The notes: generated by a model not told the origin, from the sequence alone. Counted from the stretch's first letter, positions 47,207 to 56,255 are shown. The stretch: DNA of 64,000 bases from Citroniella saccharovorans (GCF_035481615.1 NZ_JAYKOT010000003.1:1389250-1453249); one strand, 5' to 3'. A program made the numbers and translations.

Positions 47207-48664
47207 TTACTCCTGCACAAAATATAAAGTGCTTGGGCCTTTAGTCATGCCAGTATAAGTTGCCTTACTTGTGATGACAAATTTTAAGTCCTTAGTAGCC
47301 CCACTCAAATTAGCCTTTATACTGTCATGGGTATGGTCTTTACTAGCCGTGTTTTCAATAGCACTTTTATTATCATGTATATCATCAACCATTAAATCTA
47401 TAACATCGTTAAGATACATAGTGAAATAGTGCTCGGCAGCACTACTTTGAGTTTCTATATCAATCTCTGTGCATTTGTGCCTATGCTCCTTACTAGCCGT
47501 ATCCTCAAGCTTATTTTGTAGGTTAGTCACATCTTCTATTGTGTGCTTATGCACTTTTTCAGCCCTATTTTCAATCGATTTACTCAAAGTCTCTTTTGTT
47601 ATATTTAAATTATCTACACTAGGCACAGTATATGGTGCTGATTCTTTTTCTGTTCCAATAACTTTCACAACCCCTGCTGTGCTTGAAGTTGCATTAGGTA
47701 TCACACCTTGCATAGTCTTATCCCAGCTCTCAAAAGTAGACTTTCTTTTCTTTTCAACTTCTACCCTTTGAGTTTCCTGACTTTGCCTTGCGTTTTCTTG
47801 TGATTCCCTAGTATTTTCAGCACTTACTCTTGTACTTTCAGCTGATTTTCTTTTACTTTCTTCGTTTTGTCTTGTATTTTCTTGACTGCTTCTTGTACTT
47901 TCAGCACTCACTCTTAGAGTTTCAGCACTTACTCTTTTCTTTTCTGCTTCAACTCTTTGTTTTTCCTGACTATCTCTTGTTATTTCGTTTGACTGCCTGG
48001 CGCATTCTTGATCTATTCTAGTCGATTCTCGAGACAGTCTAATAGATTCTTGTGACTGCCTAGCCTTTTCTGCACTAACCCTACTAGCTTCTGCAGCCAT
48101 TACTCCCTCCATATCAGTCCTGATTTTCTTGACTGCTGTGGTGTCAGTTGATACCTGCTTTTGTTTATTTGTCACATCAACCCTAATTGCTTCCTGCTTT
48201 TGCAGACTATCTTTGTATGCTTTTTCTTGTGCGTCTACCCTTTCAAGTGCTTTTTCAAGCTTTGTGAAGTCAACTACTAGGTCTTTGCCGATACTTCCGC
48301 CATTGGCCATAGACTCGGTCACTTCAACTTCTTTTACTTCTGATTGAATTAATTCTTCAGACCCCTTATATAAAGCAATTTGAAGCTTCAAAGTACCAGC
48401 CTTAGAAACCATATCAGTAGACAAGTAAACCTTGTATCTTCCATCTTCGACTGTGGCTACTGTGTAGAAAGTTTTGTCAGGATAATTTGAGTTCACTCCG
48501 TAAAGCCTGCACTCATACACACTACTTGCTTCTAAAACTTCTCCATCAGTAGAGACCATCTCAACAAGAAAGCCCCTAGACCTAGTATCTCCTTGGACTG
48601 GCTGTAAGTATCCCAGCTGATTATCATCAAACCTTAAAGTAATCGATTTTATCCCTAAATCCAT
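47207..48664 (-). CDS. BppU-like baseplate upper protein with long heptad coil
   Basis: 485-residue structural protein. The N-terminal domain (about 1-130, IKSITLRFDDNQLGYLQPVQGDTRS) matches the BppU N-terminal fold that docks on Dit/Tal in lactococcal-type baseplates. Residues about 195-305 are some fifteen successive seven-residue repeats of the kind xxRxSxE (STRIDQE, KKRVSAE, NTRESQE), a long coiled coil. The C-terminal part (KHTIEDVTNLQNKLEDTASKEH) is a tail-fibre-like repeat with a head ending YTGMTKGPSTLYFVQE. Probably trimeric, carrying the receptor-binding head. Confidence 0.8.
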   Translation of the reverse strand: MDLGIKSITLRFDDNQLGYLQPVQGDTRSRGFLVEMVSTDGEVLEASSVYECRLYGVNSNYPDKTFYTVATVEDGRYKVYLSTDMVSKAGTLKLQIALYKGSEELIQSEVKEVEVTESMANGGSIGKDLVVDFTKLEKALERVDAQEKAYKDSLQKQEAIRVDVTNKQKQVSTDTTAVKKIRTDMEGVMAAEASRVSAEKARQSQESIRLSRESTRIDQECARQSNEITRDSQEKQRVEAEKKRVSAETLRVSAESTRSSQENTRQNEESKRKSAESTRVSAENTRESQENARQSQETQRVEVEKKRKSTFESWDKTMQGVIPNATSSTAGVVKVIGTEKESAPYTVPSVDNLNITKETLSKSIENRAEKVHKHTIEDVTNLQNKLEDTASKEHRHKCTEIDIETQSSAAEHYFTMYLNDVIDLMVDDIHDNKSAIENTASKDHTHDSIKANLSGATKDLKFVITSKATYTGMTKGPSTLYFVQE

Positions 48665-48667
48665 AAG

Positions 48668-48799
48668 CTACTCCGCCTTTTCTATTTCTTTTAACTTTTC
48701 TTCCACTTTATCCCTCATGCCAAAATTATTTCCTATCATCTCAAGCCTGATCTTTTTCTTAATCACAGCCTCGCAAAGCATATTAATTAGTACTTCCAT
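48668..48799 (-). CDS. Small phage protein of unknown function
   Basis: 43 residues (MEVLINMLCEAVIKKKIRLEM...KEIEKAE). The start at 48799 is preceded by GGAGGGGAAA, whereas the longer open frame to 48862 overlaps the upstream gene without a ribosome binding site. It overlaps the 3' end of the preceding gene by 17 bases. Short genes at this tail-module position are common; I do not recognise the family. Confidence 0.55.
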   Translation of the reverse strand: MEVLINMLCEAVIKKKIRLEMIGNNFGMRDKVEEKLKEIEKAE

Positions 48800-49148
48800 T
48801 TTCCCCTCCAGTATTCGATAAAAGTAAGGTAAGTTCAAGAACCTGTCCCTGTAAGCTCTCAATTTCCTTATTTTTCGCTTCTAATTCCCTATTAAACCTT
48901 TCCATATCAAAGCTATCAACTTTTACCAAATCAAGCTCTATAAGGTCTTTGAGCTTATCTTCAGCCATCTTAAACTTATCGACCTTTTTGGTCATTACAG
49001 CTGTCATTTCTTCAGCGTTTAAATTAATTTCACATCTCATAAAATCATATGGAGGGCGGTTAGACTGAAATTGAATTGTTCCACCTATATATACTCCACC
49101 ACGTTCAATATCAATTTTTGGTAATACATCTACATAATCAATTTTCAT
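48783..49148 (-). CDS. Phage tail-module protein of unknown function
   Basis: 121 residues: a beta-rich N-terminal part (DVLPKIDIERGGVYIGGTIQF) and a C-terminal coiled coil (FNRELEAKNKEIESLQGQVLELT). It lies between the tail endopeptidase-like protein and BppU-like gene. The coiled coil suggests an oligomeric structural piece; no family is recognised with confidence. Confidence 0.6.
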   Translation of the reverse strand: MKIDYVDVLPKIDIERGGVYIGGTIQFQSNRPPYDFMRCEINLNAEEMTAVMTKKVDKFKMAEDKLKDLIELDLVKVDSFDMERFNRELEAKNKEIESLQGQVLELTLLLSNTGGENGSTN

Positions 49149-49160
49149 AACTTATCCTTT

Positions 49161-51260
49161 CTACTCCTTCCACTTCCACGTGCCATCACTTGCCCTTATG
49201 AGCGGATATCCTCCGGCTTGTATTGGAGATCCTTGAAGATTTAAAAGACCGCTACAGCCAATGGCAAAACCATTACTATAACTAGCTTTGAACCAGCCCG
49301 ACCCATTCATAAGAGTTAGACCATTTTGTTCCAGCGAGTGCCTATTGCCATTCGGATTTGCGGCTATTCTTCCCTGGGCCTCAAAAGTATTTGATCCATA
49401 GTCAAAACTAAAAGCACTTGAGTTCGCATTAAGACTAGTAGCAGATCCGTTAATCGAAGCCTGCCTATAATTTCCTGACAGATAAGATGAGGAGTTACTA
49501 ACAGTTCCCGTGTGTGTCCCACTAGAGTTAGTCGTTAAAGTTCCAGTAGTTATCGAATTTGCACTTAAGTGCTCAAACCTCACATCCCTACCGCTAATAG
49601 TCCCAAAGACAGCACTACCACTAACCTGAAAATCTCCATTAACTCGAGTTTGTCCGTCAAGGATTATATTTTTCCCCTGGATCCTTGCATTTTCAGGACT
49701 TAAATTTATAGCGGAGATTACACCGTCTTTTCCAACTTTTAGGTCAATCTCTTTTGCTTGTGCTTCAAATTTGCTTTCTGTATCTTTCTTCAAGTCGTCT
49801 ACAAGTGAGATTTTTAAATTATTTGTCCGTGGATCGTATATGATTTTATTAGCCAAGTTAAAAGATCCCTTGTCCATGCTTAAAATAAATTTCCCTTGTT
49901 TATCCGATAAGACACCTGCTTTGAGTAGGTCAGCACTTAAAGTTCCTGTATCTATAAAGTCAGCTACTATGTGACCGTCTATTGTAATTCCTACACTATA
50001 AGGTCCTAATATTCCATTGTGACTGAAACCAATCCCATTTTTGTTAATCCTTACAACTTCTTTAGCTGTGGACATGTCGGCTGTATCCATTACAAGAATT
50101 TCAAAAGGCTTTCCGTCCGCAGTAGTTCTTGTGACTATGTTTCCTCCTGATACTCCACTTAGTTTGTCCGTAGCTTCTTTTTGTTTTTGTTCAAGTTCAC
50201 TAGCTTTTACTTCTATCTTTGAGTCTATCTCTTTGATTAGTGTCCCAGTGTTTTTTGCCATAGAGTTTGTAAAGTTACCAATCTCTATGCTTTCAAATCT
50301 TTCTTTCAAGCAGTCGTACTTATAAGAAATTACATTAGATTTCAAGTTAATATCAAGTTTTGGTACTATCACGTGTACTACGTCGTAAAGGTCAAGTTCC
50401 TCAAGCCATACGTACTTCTTGTAGTCACTTGTATTTCTAAGACTTATAAAGTTGACCTCATAATTTACTATTGGTTTATCAATATTATGCTCTGTAAAAT
50501 ACTTTTTAGCTTCTTCTCTTACGTACTTTTCTTTATCTTCTACACTTTCGGGTACTTCAATCCTGATTTCAGCTACCTTTGGATAAGCATATGAGTCTAT
50601 AAGAGGGCTTTCTATATACTTTTCTTGTATCATATGGACGATATTATCTTCCACCCACGTCGGCATTATTTTTGTGATAACTTTACTGTCGTCTATGCTT
50701 TCGCTTATACCTTGTAAATTCTTTCCATACCTGATATCGTAGCCGTTATCTCTACCTTCGACTATATGCTCTATCAGGAAGTTGTCTCTTCTTATATATC
50801 CTCCCCAGTTTGCTATCAGGCAGTTGTCAGCCCCAAGCATAGCTTGAATTGGGTTTTTTCTCACGTAGTAAGCAGTTGATATTGTACCTACTTTTGAGGT
50901 GCTTTTAAATCTATGAGGATATAGAGTTCCTCCAAGAATTGAGTTCAAGGCTCCCGCACCATTTGTCGCAGTTGGTCTTGAATCTTCTATAAAATTTCCC
51001 AGTAGGTCATAGAAGATATGTCTTCCTTTTGCTGTAGTCTTTCTCAAGTCATGGTGTGAGTTGTAAATTCTGAAAAGTTGTTCCCCTCTAGGTGTTGGAG
51101 CTTTAATTATCTTTCCATTTTCTAGTCTTTTATCCAACTTAGACTCATACTCTAGCTCAAAAATTCCGTTTTCATCTTCTTTTACATGACACTTATATGG
51201 GTTGAGTATTGTCTCAATGTGATTAAAGTCAGTTTCCGATTTGTTAAAAAGTCTTATCAT
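49161..51260 (-). CDS. Phage tail protein (Tal/prophage endopeptidase-tail family)
   Basis: 699-residue protein that normally caps the tail tip after Dit and may cut peptidoglycan on entry. The N-terminal 350 residues (MIRLFNKSETDFNHIETIL, GRHIFYDLLGNFIEDSRP) match the gp18/Tal baseplate hub layout. Residues about 380-700 are a beta-helical fibre extension (GFSHNGILGPYSVGITIDG, NSITTGTLTTNSSGTHTGTVS). It overlaps the Dit gene by four bases. Its direct neighbours Dit and tape measure confirm the role. Confidence 0.85.
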   Translation of the reverse strand: MIRLFNKSETDFNHIETILNPYKCHVKEDENGIFELEYESKLDKRLENGKIIKAPTPRGEQLFRIYNSHHDLRKTTAKGRHIFYDLLGNFIEDSRPTATNGAGALNSILGGTLYPHRFKSTSKVGTISTAYYVRKNPIQAMLGADNCLIANWGGYIRRDNFLIEHIVEGRDNGYDIRYGKNLQGISESIDDSKVITKIMPTWVEDNIVHMIQEKYIESPLIDSYAYPKVAEIRIEVPESVEDKEKYVREEAKKYFTEHNIDKPIVNYEVNFISLRNTSDYKKYVWLEELDLYDVVHVIVPKLDINLKSNVISYKYDCLKERFESIEIGNFTNSMAKNTGTLIKEIDSKIEVKASELEQKQKEATDKLSGVSGGNIVTRTTADGKPFEILVMDTADMSTAKEVVRINKNGIGFSHNGILGPYSVGITIDGHIVADFIDTGTLSADLLKAGVLSDKQGKFILSMDKGSFNLANKIIYDPRTNNLKISLVDDLKKDTESKFEAQAKEIDLKVGKDGVISAINLSPENARIQGKNIILDGQTRVNGDFQVSGSAVFGTISGRDVRFEHLSANSITTGTLTTNSSGTHTGTVSNSSSYLSGNYRQASINGSATSLNANSSAFSFDYGSNTFEAQGRIAANPNGNRHSLEQNGLTLMNGSGWFKASYSNGFAIGCSGLLNLQGSPIQAGGYPLIRASDGTWKWKE

Positions 51261-51940
51261 AGTTCTCTCCAGTATGGGACAATTTCCAGTTTTGTAATTC
51301 CACCACTAAAAGATATATAATTTCTACCTTCTTCAAAGATAGGATACTCACCTTCCATGTCTTTTCCTTTTGGTAAGTTGTCCTTGTGTGTAATCTTAAG
51401 TTTACTGTCTATGGTTACATAATTTTCTATGTTGCTTAAGTTAATAATTTTATTGTTTATAGAAAGCTTTCCGTTTCCACTCCCATGCACTTTTATTACA
51501 GGTTCTGAATATATAGTCCCAAGGTTATATATACTTATACTTTTATCCGTCTTTATTGGATGCCTTCCTCTTTCAAGATAAAAGAAAGGTTCAACTAAGA
51601 AGGTGACTTTCATTGAATTTCTACAGCAACCTAGAGGATTTCTTTCCATTACGTCGATTACATCAGCATAAAAAAAGCCATCAGGATCTACAGAGGTTCT
51701 TAAAATTCCGTTTCCTGATAGCCACTTATTTATATCTCTTACTTTGTCTTTCTCAAAGTTTGCGAAGGTCACTTCTCTTTCATAGCTTTCAAAGGTGCCA
51801 AGTCTATCTATAATCTGACCTGACCTACCTTCAACTGTGTGTCTTTCTATTCTTTCTTCTGCTCTTTTTCTTCTAGTCAAATTCTGCACTACGAGGGCAA
51901 ACTCTCTGTTAGTCTTATTATTAAATTCAATTTTTATCAT
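51257..51940 (-). CDS. Distal tail protein (Dit)
   Basis: 227 residues, beta-rich. HTVEGRSGQIIDRLGTFESYEREVTF is the family's N-terminal ring signature, and MKVTFLVEPFFYLERG follows near residue 125. It forms the hexameric hub between tail tube and tail tip. Overlaps the tape-measure gene end (ATGA-type). Confidence 0.85.
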   Translation of the reverse strand: MIKIEFNNKTNREFALVVQNLTRRKRAEERIERHTVEGRSGQIIDRLGTFESYEREVTFANFEKDKVRDINKWLSGNGILRTSVDPDGFFYADVIDVMERNPLGCCRNSMKVTFLVEPFFYLERGRHPIKTDKSISIYNLGTIYSEPVIKVHGSGNGKLSINNKIINLSNIENYVTIDSKLKITHKDNLPKGKDMEGEYPIFEEGRNYISFSGGITKLEIVPYWREL

Positions 51941-53931
51941 AGTCCGCCCCCGTAAGCAAAGTTATTTGAGTCTTGCTTGTCTGCAAGTTTTCTATCTATT
52001 TCATCTAAGATAGCACCTATCAAAGTATCTCTATCTAAATATACGTTCGTATTCTTTTTAGCGATTACTTCTAAAATTTCTATCATACTGTCAAACTTTT
52101 CAAATCCTAATATTTCAGGTAACTTCTCTATAGGCATTACTGCTTCAGGTCCTGCTTCTCCTACACCTTTAAGTCCGTACGGTGTGTTAAAAAGCGTTGG
52201 TTTATCAAAAATACCACCTTTCGCATACCATTCTACTCCAATTCTTGGTACTCCTTGAGTCGCCCACTTTAATGGGTTCATTGAACCAGAAAAAGTAAAA
52301 TGCGGCATTGGTAAGTGTGGCCACTGAAATTTAAAGTTAAACTTATCCTTTATAGCGTTAATAGCATCGCTAACTACTTTCTTAGCAGCATTAATAGGGG
52401 TTTCTATAGCGCTTTTTACTCCATCCCATATAGTAGTTGCTGTAGATTTTATTGAGTTAAAAACATCTGTCACTGTAGTCTTGACTCCGTTTACAGCAGT
52501 TGAGACACCTGTCTTAATTCCATTCCACACTCCATCAATAGCCGATTTTATGCCGTTCCAAGTATTAGTAGTTGTTGTTTTGATTGCATTCCATATGCTG
52601 TCGATTGTACTTTTTACCGCATTTATGGCACTGCTTATCCCTGACTTTATACCACTCCACACTCCATCAATAGCCGATTTTATACCGTTCCATACAGTTG
52701 ATGTTATGCTCTTTATTACTTCCCATGCAGCGTTTATTACATTCTTTACATGATCAATGGCTGTCTGGACAATGGTTTTTATGGCATCCCATACGCCGCT
52801 TAGAATACCTTTTATGCCGTCCCAAACTCTTGACCAATCGCCTGAGATGAGGCCCATAGCTACATCAATCACGCCTTTAATTATGTTCATGGCCGCATCA
52901 ACTATGCCTTTTATGCCATCCCAAATATTATTGATTATTGGCATAATGACTCCACCAAACTGTGTCCATGCAGCTTGAATTAGTTCAACTCCTGCACTAA
53001 CTATCTCAACAATCTCTGATATTACACTTCCTACTGTTTCTTGTATTGCTGGCCAATTGGTCTGTACCCAGTCAAAAATAGCTTGAAATGCTGGCAAAAG
53101 ATAATTTTGAAAGATATCTACAGCTGCTGTAACTAAATTACCTATTACTTCAAAAGCTGTGCTTATTACAGATTGTATCATTGGCATATTAGCTATTACC
53201 CAGTCCAAAAAGCTTTGAATAATTGGCATTACTTCAATTCCTACTTTTGCCACAACCGTACCTAAAGATCTTTTTACTTGGTCCATAGAGTCCGTAAAGA
53301 CTACTCCTGCGTTTATTGCTTCATCACTCATTACTAAACCAAGTTCTTCAGCTTTTTGTTTCAGTTCTTCCACAGAGCCACCTGTAGAGTTTAAAAGTGG
53401 CATAAGTTCGAGTCCAGCTTTACCAAACATATCAAAGGCAAGTTGTGATTTTTCAGCACCTTCAGGAAGTTCTTGCATTTTCGTTACGACTTCTTCGAAT
53501 ACTTGTTCTTGACTTTTAAGATTGCCGTTCAAGTCTGTGGCCGATACTCCAAGTTGTTTAAAAGCTTCAGCACCTTTGCCTGTGCCTTGCACCGACTCGT
53601 CCATACGTTGAACCATGGTCTTCATTCCGACTTGCATTTTTTCTATACTTGTTCCTGATTGGGATAAAATGAAATCCCATTCTTGAAAGCCTTTACGACT
53701 TATCCCTATTTTTTGTGAAAGCTTGTCTACTCTATCTGCAACTGCTGCCGATTTGTTAGCCATACCAAAAAGAGCCGCCCCACCTGCAATTGCAGCTCCA
53801 CCGATAGCAGCTCCCCATTTTGCTACAGTTCCTGCTCCTGAAAGAAACTTCTTACCTAAGGCTACGACTTTAGAATCCGTCTTTTGTAAAGATTTATCTG
53901 CTTTGTCAGAGTCAATGAAAATTGACCCCAT
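51937..53931 (-). CDS. Tail tape measure protein
   Basis: 664 residues that set tail length and are ejected with DNA. Hydrophobic glycine-rich segment (AKWGAAIGGAAIAGGAALFG) near residue 40-60, a TMP core with IGISRKGFQEWDFILSQSG, and from about 380 to 520 repeated WNGIKSAIDGVWxGIKxG-type units of eleven residues. The ATG at 53931 is 25 bases from the ribosome binding site GGAGGTGA, while an in-frame ATA at 53949, seven bases from it, would restore the usual N-terminus IEIFKLMGSIF. The true start may therefore be this non-standard or mutated codon. Confidence 0.9.
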   Translation of the reverse strand: MGSIFIDSDKADKSLQKTDSKVVALGKKFLSGAGTVAKWGAAIGGAAIAGGAALFGMANKSAAVADRVDKLSQKIGISRKGFQEWDFILSQSGTSIEKMQVGMKTMVQRMDESVQGTGKGAEAFKQLGVSATDLNGNLKSQEQVFEEVVTKMQELPEGAEKSQLAFDMFGKAGLELMPLLNSTGGSVEELKQKAEELGLVMSDEAINAGVVFTDSMDQVKRSLGTVVAKVGIEVMPIIQSFLDWVIANMPMIQSVISTAFEVIGNLVTAAVDIFQNYLLPAFQAIFDWVQTNWPAIQETVGSVISEIVEIVSAGVELIQAAWTQFGGVIMPIINNIWDGIKGIVDAAMNIIKGVIDVAMGLISGDWSRVWDGIKGILSGVWDAIKTIVQTAIDHVKNVINAAWEVIKSITSTVWNGIKSAIDGVWSGIKSGISSAINAVKSTIDSIWNAIKTTTTNTWNGIKSAIDGVWNGIKTGVSTAVNGVKTTVTDVFNSIKSTATTIWDGVKSAIETPINAAKKVVSDAINAIKDKFNFKFQWPHLPMPHFTFSGSMNPLKWATQGVPRIGVEWYAKGGIFDKPTLFNTPYGLKGVGEAGPEAVMPIEKLPEILGFEKFDSMIEILEVIAKKNTNVYLDRDTLIGAILDEIDRKLADKQDSNNFAYGGGL

Positions 53932-53945
53932 GAGTTTAAATATTT

Positions 53946-54257
53946 CTATAAGTCATCACCTCCGTGTAAATTTTTTAAAATATTTTCTACTTGATCTAAA
54001 ATTTCTTTACCTGTTCTTGTGTCCTTTGTAGTATGCTTTACTTTAATTAATTTATCTTTGAAGTCCGTAAAGCTAATTTCCGATTGGTAAGGTATCCATC
54101 TTTGAATTAAAATATCTTCTTGTTTTTCTTGTAAAGCCTTGTTTACAAGTTTTATGAAAGTTTTAAAATCTAAGTCAAGAGGATACCTCATATCTCCATA
54201 TCTAAAAAGGAGCAAGTCAGTGACTTCTACTTCGTCAACTTGCTCGCTCGCTCTAAA
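53946..54257 (-). CDS. Tail assembly chaperone extension, made by -1 frameshift
   Basis: This frame has no ATG; its first start-like codon is the TTG at 54215. It is open upstream to the slippery TTTTTTA (54254-54260) in the end of the preceding gene, in the -1 frame and with no stop in between, reading RASEQVDEVEVTDLLLFRYGD and on to NLHGGDDL. It therefore looks like the GT-type C-terminal extension of a tail chaperone fusion rather than a separate gene. About 100 residues, located directly before the tape measure as expected. Confidence 0.75.
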   Translation of the reverse strand, partial: FRASEQVDEVEVTDLLLFRYGDMRYPLDLDFKTFIKLVNKALQEKQEDILIQRWIPYQSEISFTDFKDKLIKVKHTTKDTRTGKEILDQVENILKNLHGGDDL

Positions 54258-54541
54258 AAATCTTTTATTCCTTTTATATTTTTGAATTGTTCGATATAGT
54301 CTAGATATTCACTTAAAGGAAGTTCTCCTATTTCTTTTCCAGTCACACCTGTAAGACTTCCTAAAAATTCGTTTACTTCTTTTTGTGCCAGGTGTAAATT
54401 ACTGAAGATTTTCAGGACAAGTTCAGCTCCTGCTTGCTCCTGGGTCATACCTTCTGTGATTTCAATTTTGATATCCATTTTTGAAAGAATTCTAGATACT
54501 TTAAAGATATCATTTCCTTTCAGCTCTCTAAATTCTTTCAT
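54227..54541 (-). CDS. Tail assembly chaperone (gpG-like)
   Basis: 104-residue helical protein (ELKGNDIFKVSRILSKMDI to KDFLERASKLTK). It coats the tape measure during tail assembly. It ends in GAT TTT TTA GAG..., where TTTTTTA allows a -1 shift into the next frame. It follows the major tail protein gene, the standard place. Confidence 0.82.
   Translation of the reverse strand: MKEFRELKGNDIFKVSRILSKMDIKIEITEGMTQEQAGAELVLKIFSNLHLAQKEVNEFLGSLTGVTGKEIGELPLSEYLDYIEQFKNIKGIKDFLERASKLTK
54254..54260 (-). other. Slippery heptamer TTTTTTA for programmed -1 frameshifting
   Basis: In the chaperone frame the codons are GAT TTT TTA, matching the X XXY YYZ rule (T TTT TTA). The -1 frame continues open for about 100 codons. 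A C/G-rich stretch with repeated GAGC follows within ten bases. Confidence 0.75.
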
Positions 54542-54542
54542 G

Positions 54543-55142
54543 CTATGCTCTCTCTTCTGGTATTGTTGGGAAGTAAATTACAAAAGGTGGTTTTGATGTA
54601 TCTTGTCCGTCATTGTAGCCTGTGAAAGCTAAAGGGATTACACCTTCTGATTTATCTTCAAGTTTCAGTTCTATACCTTTGCTGTTCAAAGCATTAAATA
54701 CTTGTATTATTACAGGGTCATTTGATCCCGATAAGGTTCCTACCCAAGTTATATTTTCTATATAGTCTGAAAGCTTTATACAGTTTCTACCTTCAATTTT
54801 TGTATATACTCCTTCTTTAACGTTTCCTGTAACTGATATTGCTAAAGACATTGCAAGGTTTTCTGCTGTAACTTCAATAACATTCGCTTCAAGTTCTACT
54901 TCCCAATCTTCAAGGATTTCAGAACCTTTTACTTTTCCTCTAGCTCCGTCGACTTCTATTGTTCTAAAAGTTGGTACGGCTTTGAAAGTTCCTCCGCCTT
55001 TAGTTGCTCCTATCAGCTTATTTTTTGCAGTTTCTACTGTGTCTTTTTCAAAGTCATAATTCTTATAAAAAGCACCTGCGTCTAGTAGAAAGTGCTGAGC
55101 CGTATTTGCTGTAATTCCGTTTACTATATTACATACTCCCAT
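54543..55142 (-). CDS. Major tail tube protein (phi13-type)
   Basis: 199 residues, beta-rich tail tube subunit: TFRTIEVDGARGKVKGSEILEDWEVELEANVIEVT is the conserved core, and VIPLAFTGYNDGQDTSKPPFVIYFP the C-terminal strand pair. It precedes the chaperones and follows the tail completion gene. Confidence 0.87.
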   Translation of the reverse strand: MGVCNIVNGITANTAQHFLLDAGAFYKNYDFEKDTVETAKNKLIGATKGGGTFKAVPTFRTIEVDGARGKVKGSEILEDWEVELEANVIEVTAENLAMSLAISVTGNVKEGVYTKIEGRNCIKLSDYIENITWVGTLSGSNDPVIIQVFNALNSKGIELKLEDKSEGVIPLAFTGYNDGQDTSKPPFVIYFPTIPEERA

Positions 55143-55145
55143 AAA

Positions 55146-55508
55146 TTAACTCCTCTCTGTGTATCTTAATTCAAAGATTACTGTTTTTCTTTTTAGTGTC
55201 TTGTCTTCGCTACCTGTGTCCACAGTCCTATCAAAATAAAGTGAGTACTGAATTTCTTCGTCGATATATCCTGTCAGGTCTAATTTATTTATTAGATCCT
55301 TTGTAATATCATCTACTCTTTTACTTGATGTACTTTTATCCCACACGTCTAAGTCAAGTGTATAAATGCAGTTAGCTCTATTGTTGTAGCTAGAACCTAG
55401 ACTATAGACTACATATGGAAAGACTGCGTCATCTGGTGCGTTTTCATAGTACACCTTAGGATATACATTTTTTAATTGTGTTGTTAGTTGTGTTTTTAAG
55501 TGTCTCAT
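55146..55508 (-). CDS. Tail completion/terminator protein (gp17-like)
   Basis: 120 residues: YPKVYYENAPDDAVFPYVVYSLGSS followed by YTLDLDVWDKSTSSKRVDDI, the DUF3168/tail-completion pattern. It caps the tail and joins it to the head. Shares one base with the upstream gp10-like stop codon. Confidence 0.75.
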   Translation of the reverse strand: MRHLKTQLTTQLKNVYPKVYYENAPDDAVFPYVVYSLGSSYNNRANCIYTLDLDVWDKSTSSKRVDDITKDLINKLDLTGYIDEEIQYSLYFDRTVDTGSEDKTLKRKTVIFELRYTERS

Positions 55509-55951
55509 TATTCTTCACCTGGTGGCGATTTGTATTCAGCGTCTCCTGGATCTGAAGGCTCCCCATTCAAAGCACTTAAATATTGTGCTTGAATTTGCTG
55601 TATCTGGTCTATGTTGTCATAAGTCGTATTTCTAAGTGAGCCGACTTTTCTCATTCCCATGTCTCCAAGTTCCTGACCCACAGAGTACCAAGCCCCATGC
55701 TTGAAACCTATCTGTAAATCTGCTTCTTTATTCCTTACCCAATATTGAGTATTGTAAGGTCTTCTATGTCTTTTCATTCCGTGAAGTTTCTTTAAGTCCA
55801 TGACTACAATTTTTCTAAGATACTTCGCTGTGTCTCGAAGTGCTGCTCTTGAAAGTTCTGTGATAAGGTATTGGGCTTGGTCTACTTTACTTTCATAAGT
55901 AACTTCAACCTTTCCTTTTCTTGCCTTGATTTTCATCTTAACATTAGGCAT
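55508..55951 (-). CDS. HK97 gp10-family head-tail joining protein
   Basis: About 147 residues, basic: KMKIKARKGKVEVTYES, LSRAALRDTAKYLRKIV, then KEADLQIGFKHGAWYSVGQELGD, the HK97 gp10 core. The C-terminus is Pro/Glu-rich. The start is ambiguous: ATG at 55951, or a TTG three codons up spaced better from GGAGG. Confidence 0.82.
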   Translation of the reverse strand: MPNVKMKIKARKGKVEVTYESKVDQAQYLITELSRAALRDTAKYLRKIVVMDLKKLHGMKRHRRPYNTQYWVRNKEADLQIGFKHGAWYSVGQELGDMGMRKVGSLRNTTYDNIDQIQQIQAQYLSALNGEPSDPGDAEYKSPPGEE

Positions 55952-56255
55952 TCCCAATATTAACACCTCCGTAGCATGTTATTTCTAAACTTCTTAAACC
56001 TTTCCTGTAGGTTCTCAAGACTTGATATCTTGTACTTCCGTGTATCAATTCTTTTTCATTTTGATAGTCTAGGTAGTCTGATATCTCAAATTTTATTTCA
56101 GGTTGTAGCCCGTGTTCCATAGCCTGATAAAATTCTTTTTGACCTATGCTCATCATCTTTGCTAGGACTTCTCTACTGGTCTCAATCTCGATTAGTTCCG
56201 CTGTTTCGTCAGTGTCGTATTCTTTTTTAATTAATTCTATTACTTCACTGTACAT
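55944..56255 (-). CDS. Phage head closure protein (gp16-like)
   Basis: About 103 residues: MYSEVIELIKKEYDTDETAE, ISDYLDYQNEKELIHGSTRYQVLRTYRKG and ITCYGGVNI, the head-tail joining family pattern. The ATG at 56255 lies after GGTGAC and overlaps the upstream connector gene end; four further residues upstream are less likely. Confidence 0.75.
   Translation of the reverse strand: MYSEVIELIKKEYDTDETAELIEIETSREVLAKMMSIGQKEFYQAMEHGLQPEIKFEISDYLDYQNEKELIHGSTRYQVLRTYRKGLRSLEITCYGGVNIGNA

Noticed and set aside
47740..48100. CRISPR or tandem DNA repeat at the baseplate gene
   Set aside because: The periodicity is in frame and explained by seven-residue coiled-coil repeats of the protein.
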